Assembly: GCA_028565635.1 (NCBI GenBank)
Contig: JAOXYB010019715.1
Coordinates: 1-15,354, forward strand
Reading direction: 5' to 3'
DNA from: Phoronis ovalis
Taxonomy: Eukaryota; Phoronida; Phoronidae
Length of the DNA stretch: 15,354 bases
Position 1 is the stretch's first letter. Every line of letters starts with the position of its first letter. Both the position numbers and the translations under genes were made by a program. Shown in pieces: positions 1-10,100 of the stretch. The notes under the pieces are model-generated. The model ran no database searches and was not told the origin of the DNA. It was given only the letters and a program-made list of their open reading frames with translations.

Positions 1-2380
1 TGTTAATTGTATAAAAGTGGCACAGTGTGTAATGGCTAAAAAGAGACCCACAATATGCCAAATTGCAGGAAATCGCCCCAATTATTTAAAAAAAATTCCG
101 GGGTTTTCATGGAATGTTTTCTCCCAGAAATTTTGTGACCGTGTTCTAGAAAACGGTGGAAACCCCCTTGTATCCGCGCCTGCATAATGCAAAAAATAAT
201 TAAAGATTCCCAGAAGAACTTGAACATGCAGTTGTATAATTGATCTGGAAACCCTTTAATTATTCATTGTAAGAAACAAAGGAAATCCCTCAAAGACATA
301 AACCTCATAAATTAATGACCACCAGCATGATATTAACCATTTCTAATAAATAAAAAGCATGCAACTTATACTGTCTTTGGTTACGAACACATACATGCAG
401 TATTATGACAAGAAACAAATTTTCCCACAATTTTCAAATCCAAAATCACGCCCTTTTTTGACAGTGCATTACCATCCGAGTTAAAGCTGTGCAGCACGAA
501 TTGTTAGAAATCTTGCCAGCTTAAAATTGCAACTGCTGCATTTCTCTTGAATTTGTGAAAGTGCCCCCGCAGTTGCAGTTTTAGACTAATGATTTTTTAA
601 TTTTATTTTGTTAATTAAAATGTGTTAACACGATCTTATACTTTTTAATTTTTCTAATTTGAACAAGTCACGACCAAAATGTTAATCTGATAAATCAAAA
701 TCATGAAAATTTAAAAAAGACCTTGCATGATTTTTAAAATTTGAGTCTGCATGTAATGCAATGAAAGTAGTTCTAGCATATTGGACGTACAGAAAGATGT
801 TAATTCACTTATCATAAACTGATGAATTCGTATGGAGACTACTGACTTGATACAGCTGTATTATCACATATTAATAAAATGTTTCCTCAGTCAACATAAA
901 AGACCAATAATATCTAACATTTACAATGACTCATCAAGTATATCAACCATCTATATCAAATACTGTTTTTATCTGCATGTTTATACTTTATATGTTGTTT
1001 TAGAATGATGTAATGAACATTTAGTTACATGAACTTATACTGTGCACTGTGTCATTTAACTCCATCTCGCTCCAGTTAGTGTGCAGGAGAATCAGAGATG
1101 AGAAACTATTTCTAATTTAAAAAAGAAAAAAAATATAATACAAAAACACGCTGAAGTTTATCACTGTGAAATTACTTTCGGAATTACTATACATGTGCAC
1201 TAAAAAGGAGACACCAACCATTCTTTCAGAAAAAAACATTACAACATCAACAGCAGTGACCATGGCGCTCGTAATTAATACGTGCTTAGGGTCAGTATCC
1301 AGGACTAGCAGGCAATTATTATGATTCCGTGTCAGATCTTTAATATTTTTACTAAATTTACGATCATATAATTCGGAGGACTTAACGTGAGACTTGGGCA
1401 GGTAAATTACTGTGTCTTATCGGTTTGTGATAGCAAATATGCAACTATTTGACTCGAATATAAATAACACTGACTCGGTCAATCGTCAACAAAACAGGAA
1501 CCGCAATATTTATGTCTTTTTTACAAAATTAGCAAATATATTTACCTGATATTTTATCTGCAATGGCTCAGAATCGTCCAAAAACCTGACAGTAACCGAC
1601 TGATCGGTATTTAAATCATTCTTTGGGCTTAATTTCTTCAACATTTTTATTAATAATTTTTTGTACGGTTACCTCAAAAGCGCCGGACCGTATACTCTCA
1701 AACCTGATTATCGATTACCTGCTATACGTATAAGACACTGTAATACTTTGTATGATCATAAACAGGTTTAACCTATAAATCTGTTGTAAAATACACTTTA
1801 CAACACCTTTTTAAATTAATTATTATACGGAAATCTATGAATCATAAAATTGACGAGATTATACCATGGACAAATTAGTTTTATTGATTCCCGACATGGG
1901 GCGCTTCCAAATAAATGGACAATATGATGCTGCCATCTGTCGGGATACGAACCATTAGTTTTACATTTTACCGCACAGGGGCGACACGTACGAAACAAAT
2001 TTATTGCTTGCATTGGGACATTATTGATGGAAATTTCTTAAAACTGAATGGCAAGCAAATTAAAAGTTACCTAAAAGCTGCTTCATAGTGGATGAAAGAT
2101 CAGTTTATGTTTATTCTAAGATTTGTTTATCTTTCAATCAAAATGCAAGACCTGATCAACAAAAATCACTCCCTAGTTGGTACTCCAGGAGGCACTTAAC
2201 ATAAAGTGGATACCCATGCTCGTCAATGGTCTGAAAAGATTTTAAAGAAATGGTGCAGATGTACAAAAAAGCACATCCAAATAAAACCACGCTTAAAAAT
2301 GGTAACCTATCCAACAACAAAATTTTTCAATAAGCAAAAAATGTAAAAAAAATTCCCCTGATCTAAATCTATTACTAAGT

Positions 2381-2585
2381 CCTAAAACTAGTAGACTACA
2401 CAATTCTTTTGTTCCCATCTGTATCTGTAACTTTCAGTAATTATGTTGTAAACATTGCAGTACTGTGCATTTATGATGTCTGTTTTTATTTTATAATTCA
2501 TTTTTTACTGTTTTATGTAAATTAATTGTAATTCAGCCATTCTTTGGCTGCAAAGACCGAAAAATTATTATTATTACCTAAAACT
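2381..2585. repeat. 9-bp target-site duplication flanking the retroelement
   Basis: cctaaaact at 2381-2389 is repeated at 2577-2585, immediately after the ATT tail. The placement at the tail boundary makes coincidence unlikely, though 9 bp alone is weak. Confidence 0.55.
2390..2576 (+). mobile_element. 5'-truncated non-LTR retrotransposon tail (CR1/L2-like) or SINE, 187 bp
   Basis: The 3' end has a short hairpin (cagcc 2534-2538, ggctg 2546-2550) followed by a short ATT microsatellite tail (2565-2576). This layout is familiar from CR1/L2-type elements and the SINEs that borrow their tails. The 9-mer cctaaaact occurs exactly at both edges (2381-2389 and 2577-2585), as expected of a target-site duplication. 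It is too short to contain coding sequence. Superfamily assignment is from general resemblance only. Confidence 0.55.
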
Positions 2586-3549
2586 GCCACTGGGCCCAAA
2601 CAAGATTTTCCATCTCAAAAAATTCACCCTGAGCAAAACCAACACTAAATTTTCGTACTCTAACACGTAAAGCGCTTAGTTTTTACGCGAGTTTGGTAAT
2701 GAGCATGGGTACCCATTTTAAATATAAGCGGCCACCATCTGGGATGGGTCCCTATTTATTTTTTTACTACATCTTTCCTTTTTGTATTTTCACTAGACTA
2801 CTGGTGATCTTTTTGACACAGGTGGTCAGTGATTATTAAACTAGATTTTCAAAAAAAAAAAAAACCTATAAAGACTATTATTTTCATCTATTTTATTTCT
2901 GTTTCTGTAAATGCATTTACAGCAATATAAAATAACACCATCAAAATGTACAAAACTATTAATACAAATGACTTCATATTCTTTGAAGTGTTCAGCCTGT
3001 CATGGCCAACAGTTTGGAAGTCATGCTATTAATAAAACCTGAGACAGACTGTGTCAATATTTTTAGATATTTAACTACAGTTCAGAAGAACAAATTAAAG
3101 TTTTGCTAACCTATGTGCATCACAGAAACTGTCACATGTGTTTAAAGTGAATATCACATAAAATTGTCTTTTTATAGCCATGGTAAATGAAATGTTTTGC
3201 AGAACACCCAAAAAATGGTTAATATTGACCTAGAAGGCGATACTCTTTTCTTTGGATTACAATTTTGACACAGTTTCAAAGTACATACACAAATGAAATG
3301 GAAACAGGGGCTTTCACACTAAACACGAGTATACAGAACAAGCGACAGTTAAGAACATTTAACACTCTATGGCACTAACAACAGTGGTTTCTACTTTTAG
3401 ACAAGTACATAATCGCAGCATAATTTGTCCATATCATGATATGCATTTTCTTATTTCTGCTTATGACTATGCATCTTTTAAAAATAAAAATCACACGTAA
3501 CAACCATCTTTTTATCCCAGCGCAGACTATGCATTAGCTACAATTCTTC

Positions 3550-4027
3550 ATGCTATATTGTTCATCTTTATTTATTAAGTACAGACTATAACGTTCATGG
3601 AAATAACAAGAATTATTACTTCTCATTGTGCAGATAGCAATGTTGATAACAGTTCTAGGTATAACCTGTGACCATCATCCAATGAAAGACTTTCAGATAG
3701 TATTTGCTAGTGGATATCAGATACCGCACAGTATCCATTATGTCAAATTTTACATTGATTTATGCAGAGTTTATATGCTTCGATTGTCTTTTTAGATCAA
3801 CAGGAAGCACTCTATTTTACTCGATGCTTTTTAGCCAAGGAGATTTAGTGGACATAACATTACTCAGAAAGTCTCCCAATTTTTTGTGGTTCTTTTTGCA
3901 AATATACAGGTATCAGCTGCTTATATAAACTTTATGCACGAGTATAATAATCTGTTATATTTTATCTTTTTTCTTCAAATTCTTGACTAGTGTAGAGCGT
4001 ATTCTATTCCAATACATGTTCCAGATT
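3550..4027 (-). other. Probable HMGCR 3' UTR with doubled poly(A) signal
   Basis: The first AATAAA in gene orientation after the stop is a double one, AATAAATAAA, at 3576-3567. Cleavage some 15-30 nt beyond it would end the transcript near 3550 and give a 3' UTR of about 480 nt. Position 3550 is an estimate. A later AATAAA (2897-2892) could serve a longer form. The short plus-strand reading frame at 3704-3928 has no recognisable protein features. Confidence 0.45.
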
Positions 4028-4061
4028 CTATGAAGCCTTTCCAATACACGTTCCAGATTCT
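3998..4061 (-). repeat. 32-bp tandem duplication across the HMGCR stop codon
   Basis: The plus-strand stretches 4007-4029 and 4039-4061 match at 22 of 23 positions, with a 32-base offset; the remaining 9 bases of each unit differ. The copy at 4039-4061 is coding (ESGTCIGK). The other copy begins at the stop: the T of TAG comes from one unit and AG from the next. Confidence 0.85.
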
Positions 4062-4124
4062 GGAGATCTTTTATTACTGGAGGAGTCAACTGATGAATGT
4101 GAAGGAACCATGTTTAATTTTGAC
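4028..4124 (-). CDS. HMGCR: HMGCR coding exon 18 (residues 859-890, AMPK-site tail and stop)
   Basis: Acceptor TGTATTGTTTGTAG precedes GTCAAAATT, completing Arg859. The exon reads [20 protein letters not shown] and then [11 protein letters not shown] before TAG at 4030-4028. The NRSKLN start matches human NRSKINL, which fixes the exon although the rest of the tail is not conserved. Ser860 corresponds to human Ser872, the AMPK inhibitory site; Leu at -5, Lys at -4 and Met at +4 fit the AMPK recognition pattern. The stop lies at the junction of a tandem duplication. Confidence 0.9.
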
Positions 4125-7100
4125 CTACAAACAATACAGCCACAGGTTGAGTTTAAGGACAATCCATATATTGCTTCTATTTAAAGCAAATTTATTAATC
4201 TATCATGCTTTTTACAAAAAGCTACTCCACTTAATATCTTGGAAATGATTACTAGTGCAATCAGCTAGAATTAGGTAGTTCAATTTATTTTACAATATCC
4301 TGCATCATTCTCCCCAGAAGAGGCTCATGCCTAATAAAATCATTGTAAATAGGTTGGGGGATTGTGTACTTACCTATTGTATTTTAAATGACTTTTGACT
4401 AAATGGCCTGCTGCTAGAGCAGACATTAGTGAAAGCTCTCCTGCTAATACTGTTGCACATATAACCCTGGCAAATGTTGCAGCATTTTTACCGGGTTCTT
4501 CAATGTTACTGCCTAGCAATCCCAATGTCTACAATATATTTTTTGGAGACAACATCAAAATATTTTGCATCGAAAAGCAACACGTAAAGTGTTGGTTCAC
4601 GCAAATTGCAGTTCTTATGTGATGCATTATACAACACTGATAATTGTAATGATTTAAGAAGTCACTAAACAGTAAACATAAGTAGGAAGTCATATTAACT
4701 TAGCTACTTAGTAAGCATTTGGGAAGATAATAATTACCAATAGGTCCGTAACCAGGAACTTGTGTACAAGATCTTGTCGTTACCCCGAATAAAACATACT
4801 GAAAAATCGTTCCCAGACATATTCTTTGAGAAAATTTGAAAGCTTTCTTCGTTTTTTTTCTTTTCATTTTACACCTTATTATTGAAAAACTCCAGCTGGT
4901 AAATTAGAAGGAGCTGTTAGTGACTATAATAGTATGATTACTTACATCTAAGCATGCAGCCTGTGCTTTTAACACAGTTCCACCTCCAACAGTTCCAACT
5001 TCAATTGAAGGCATACTACAACTAATGAGCAAATCTTCCTGTGTCGGCCCCGTGGCTTCCATCAATGTAATACAGTTAGCACTGGCAATAACCTGCGCTG
5101 CATCCTGTAATAGAAATATGCCTCTGTAAAATTTATCTATTAAAAACACAAGTAAACAATGCGAAATTATAACACATGATTACAGAAATTGTTTTACTTA
5201 CGACTTAGATTCTATACAAAAATTTAAAATCATTACTTACAATTAGAATCAAACATAGCTTCTATTTTAACAAGTTCAGGATCCTAACAACGAATACTCC
5301 TGAATTCCATTAGTGCGCACGCTCAGAATTTAAAAATGGGGTAAATTGTACCCACAAGACGATTTGATTGCGCTCGCTCCAAAGAATTGGGTGCGCACTC
5401 AACGAAATGTACCAGTGCTAAACAAACTATGTGGTTACTAACAGTTGTCAGAAAGCCCTGAATTTGAGTCACTGTAGCACTTTAATCAAAGAGAAAATTA
5501 ACATGATTTCCTTCCGTCACTTGGATTGTAGCAAGTGATTATATTCTCCAACATTCTTTTGCTTCTCACCAGGAGGCAGTAAAGCTTACATAACAACTAG
5601 AGAACATAAGATACCAGAATGGCAAGAAATAGTTCATCATCAGTGACAATGATGTTGATGATGAAGACAATGTTAACAGATTCTTACCTGCCCACAAGCG
5701 ATGTAAATAGCTGTAACAATATTTGCTGCATGGGCATTGTAACCTCCAATACTGCCAGCCATGGCAGATCCAATCAAATTTTTGCTAATGTTTAAATCCA
5801 CTAAAGCATGGACAGTGGTTTTGAGCAACGTTTTTACAACGCTGCCTGGAATGATAGCTTCACAAACAACAGATTTGCCTCTACCCTCAATCCTGTAAAA
5901 AAAACAGTACAAATTAATTGCTTGTCTGTGTTAGTATTGACGGCGTAATTTGCCAGGCTTTTCACATAGAGTTATTACTATATTTTCAATACGCAAATAG
6001 TTTACTGACCAATTACAAGGTTAATATGCAAATGGGATATGATTGTAAAGTTCCACCTACATGATGCTTCAGAGTTGCTTACCAGTTAATAGATGCAGCC
6101 TTTTTATCAGTGCAGTAGTTTCCACTTAAACTCATAATTTCAAGATCTGGAAATTCTTCATGTAAAGAGTTTAAAGCTTTTTCAGCACCCTGAAATAATC
6201 ACAAATTATACTAATACTACTAAAAATAAAAGGAAGACTGCAAAATAAGGACAACAGATATCATATGTTGTGCTTTTACGTGACAGTATTTCATTATTAT
6301 GTTTTTTGAAATTGATTAGTAGTTCAAGCTTTTATTCTCATCCACCATTCTGATTAATTAGATAATTTATTACAGTGTCTCACAGTAGGCATACCTGTAT
6401 TTAACTTACTACATTGACACGGCATGTTTTAGAAATGGTACTTACTTTTGAAATCATATTCATGCCCATGGCATCACCGGTTGTAGATACAAATCTAATG
6501 TATAATAAACGACCAGCTTGAGCAATCTGGAGCTTCTGAAGTCTCGCAAATCTATTGAAAGAAAACGTCCAGAAAAATAATTATGAAGCGATATCTCACG
6601 ATGCTGAGAAAACAAACATCTAGAATCTAAAAGATGGAATTATGGAACTAAATGCACACTCGTCATTTAGTTCAGTTCCATGGTATTTAATCCATTGCAA
6701 AGCACACAACTTAACATAATTTTTTCAATAAACTAGTAAGAAATTGTTTTCAAATAACTTATTAAAAAAAACACAAAATTATAATTTACATGCTGAACTC
6801 CAAACCTTACCTACTCTCTTAAAATCTCTGGTACACAAGATTTAAAACTAAACAGAAATAGGTCTTATTAGAATGACACATACCTGCTAGTCTCGTCAAA
6901 AGATTCTTTTACTTTATCAAAATTATCACAGTTTTCTAACCATCTCTTCACTTCACTGGCCTCTTTTGCTGATGGCAGTCTGACAACTGGGCCCCTTGTC
7001 ATCCCGTCTCCTAACAGGCAACTTGTCACCCCACTACCCATCTGTGAAGAAAAAATAAAATGTGATGACACAATTTTCCATGCTACTATCGATAAGTAGA

Positions 7101-10100
7101 GTAAACAGTTGCGACAACTGGCCACTCTACTCCACAATAACTGAACTGTGCCAAGTTCCACTTTACTATTTTTCACATACAGGTAAGGTATGTATAAGTT
7201 TGCTCAAGAAATGGAAAGTTTCTAACTAGAATTCACATTACGCCAAATGAAATGTACATTCAATCTTTAAACGATATTTGGCGAGGGTGTTTCACTTTTA
7301 GTTGCACAGGGGCGGAGGAAGGCACCTTATAGAAGACACCACCCCACATTTAATACCATATTACACACTATTACATGTCTGTACAATAATGGATTAGAGA
7401 TCCACCACCTATGTAATGGATTAGAGATCCACCACCTATGTAATGGATTAGAGATCCACCACCTATGTAATGGATTAGAGATCCACCACCTATGTATCTT
7501 TTATTAAATTGCCTTCCCCCTTCCCATACAACTAAACGTGGAACAGCCCTGAACAAGAGTTATTTAGTCGTACTAATTTGACTGGGTGCGAGATTTTCAA
7601 TGCCTGATCAAAATAAGCAACTCCGATTCATGAAAAGTCCATCTCTCTATCTCAAAATGTATAACCGGAACAAGTAAAGCAGTATTTCCTTACTCCTAAT
7701 GACATTTAAGAAATATTCTTTCTAAACCATTTAACAGAAACTAAAAAAACATGTCGTTGTACTTACAGGCAGAAGAGGACGACTTGATAGCAATTAAGGA
7801 TTTTTTTAGCATAATTAACTAGATTAAAATTACATACCCCCAATGCCCTGCATCCACGATTTGTACTGGCCACAAGACATCCCTCAGTAGTTGCCATGGG
7901 AACATGGTATTGCTTACCATCAAGTACTAATGGTCCTGCAACACCGACTGGTACTGGCATATAACCAATAACATTCTCACAACAAGAATTGCTAACCTAT
8001 AATAGCAGAACAAGTTCATAGTGATAAAATTAGTTAATAAAGCCAGTTCTAGTTGTACTAAATCACATTTGAAACAAGTAAATGTCTCCTGATGACAAGT
8101 TACCATTATCATAAGTGAAATTTCATTGCTATCTCATGTGTAAAGTAGAAAACAATACGTCTCTAAAATCTGTTCTACCATTAGCAGCTATTTAAACTAA
8201 TAAAATCAAATTTCGAAATTGTAGCAGGATCAGACTTAGAACTGACAGAAGTCTTTAATACAGGCTATTTATGACAGCAGCTGAATACACAGATTTAAAT
8301 GTTACGCCTTTGTATGCATCTCTACGCCACATTTGCCGTTTTGTGATACAAGATACCAATTATGACAGTCACCAACATTTTTTATATCAAGGCAATTTGT
8401 AACAATCCACTCTCCGTGGATAACTTACATATTTATAGTCGTAATGATCATATGGTAGTCCTTTGAGGACATCTGAGTTTCCTAAAGAATTAAGTAGCAT
8501 TTCTCTTCGTATATGGATTCCTCTTACATCATTGGCTAACATGGATTCTAGTTTATACGCTGGTATATGTTTGCTTTTGACTAGCTGCATTATTTCTTGA
8601 TCCGTCAATTCAGAAGGACCCTCCTGTAAAACATCCGACATGTTTGAATGTGAAAAGAAATAAAGTTATACTCCTGGCTTTTTCAGCATCATAAACATCG
8701 GTGGCAGGTGGCATTCGTTGTTTCGATTAGGTGCATGTATTTTAACTATATTTGTGCTTTGCTGAAACTGAATACACATGGAGCATGACGAAAACTAGGC
8801 GAATAACTTGACACAGTGTGTGGTGCACTATTAATTAAAATCATGTGACCTTTTGTTTTATATAGTGACCATTCACACAACTATTAATTAGGGCCGTTCT
8901 TTTTGTTTTACATTGGGGGAGTAGCTATATCTAGTATATCTAACCCACAAAACATTTGGTAATTTCTTATAGTGCACGTAATGCTTTCAAAGCCTACCAA
9001 TGATAACCGTGACTGTTTTTAAGAGGTTTTCACATTACGCTTCATCCTGTAAGAATAAAGCAGAACATTCCACTACTACAATAAAACCTACGTCAGATTT
9101 CAATATAGCGACACATTCTTCAATCGGACGAGGTTCTCTAGGTGTGCTATCAAGCCTTTTCAGTGGTTCTACTTCATAATTTTCTAAATCTGTCTGTGTT
9201 TCCTTTGACTCTGTTTCAGCACCCGAGTCGCTACCATCGTCTCCAATAACAAATGACAATGGGTGGGATGAAACTTGATCCGTTTCTGAATTGCTTTTTA
9301 TATCTGTAATGAAACAATCATTTAATGTTTTTTAAGTCAAGTAGTACATAAATACTGTTCAACTGAGTGTATACATTGTGCTTCATCCTTATCTGACTAG
9401 CTGTTAGGCTAACTTCACAGCACTCAAAGAAATACTGTGGGCGAAGGAAACCACTGGTAAACAAGACATAGTTAAAATTAATTTTAAGCAGTTTTATCTA
9501 CATTTCTATATATTTACATACCATGTATATGACTGTTCAATGGATCTGATTGGGAACATGTTAGTGGTTCCTTTTCATCACAGTGTGCACTAGGAGGCAC
9601 TAACTTTACACGCTGTATATCTTCATCCTTATCCCAAAATATATACTTGAGACTCAGCATAGCGGCTAAAACAAGTGTTATGGCCCAGTCCATATTAAGA
9701 GACAACAATCTGAAATTGGAATCATCACAATGCTATAACCAACAAAGTACAAATCAGCAAAACAATTTTCGAGTACTAAATTGTTAATAAGTTCTCACAG
9801 TATTTTTTACACCTGTGGTCGAACAGGTGGCGTAGAAGAAAGAGTCAACATAAGTCAGCAACTTGGATAATGTGATGGCTTTAGGAAGACTACTTTTTAA
9901 CTAGCCAACATCAACTGATTCCAACTACTAGTCAGTATACTATCTATAGGCATTTGGTGGCGCTACTGGTCATAATTCATTTTCTTATAATTTCGCATTT
10001 TATGAATAATCCCGCATATGCTCTGATTCTTCCACAAAATATGGAGCTGTGAAAGTGTGGGTACCTGAATGATGGCGCCACCAAGTGCATGTTAATAGTC

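Larger units (their letters stand above)
1..3549. other. Region downstream of HMGCR without a supportable gene
   Basis: No reading frame here is longer than 65 codons or resembles a known family, on either strand. The sequence is AT-rich with homopolymer runs. Visible items are the retroelement tail (2390-2576), a weak inverted repeat around it (2203-2221 and 2701-2719), and two CpG-richer patches, one at about 140-185 and one at about 1885-1990. I see no tRNA, rRNA or other RNA gene that I would defend. Confidence 0.7.
7042..7837 (-). other. HMGCR intron 11 (796 bp)
   Basis: GTATGTAA to TTCTTCACAG, phase 0. It hosts an inverted-repeat element (7283-7551) with a minisatellite core. The rest is AT-rich and featureless. 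Confidence 0.85.

Noticed and set aside
1262-1324. 20-codon plus-strand frame with a near-ideal start context (accATGG) and a mitochondrial-presequence look
   Set aside because: It stops after 20 codons and no clearly framed donor extends it, so it is insufficient to call a gene.
1920-2000. tRNA gene on the minus strand suggested by GGTTCGTATCC
   Set aside because: No acceptor stem, D arm or anticodon arm can be folded around it.
4290-4373. Alternative last exon starting at 4330 (acceptor TTTTATTAG) with a short tail
   Set aside because: It would need a 43-nt intron, too short for most animals, and lacks the NRSK match found at 4124.
4395-4622. 75-codon plus-strand reading frame
   Set aside because: It is antisense to exon 17, which carries catalytic His854.
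7387-7494. CRISPR-like array
   Set aside because: The four 27-bp units abut with no spacers, and the host is an animal.
7371-7556. Minus-strand frame with repeated GGGSLIHYI, looking like a repeat protein
   Set aside because: It is the translation of the intronic 27-bp minisatellite and its inverted-repeat arm; it stays open only because 27 is a multiple of three.
9810-9829. Perfect 7-bp hairpin (cacctgt/acaggtg) as a regulatory site or miRNA
   Set aside because: The stem is far too short for a microRNA precursor, and such hairpins are expected by chance in this length of sequence.
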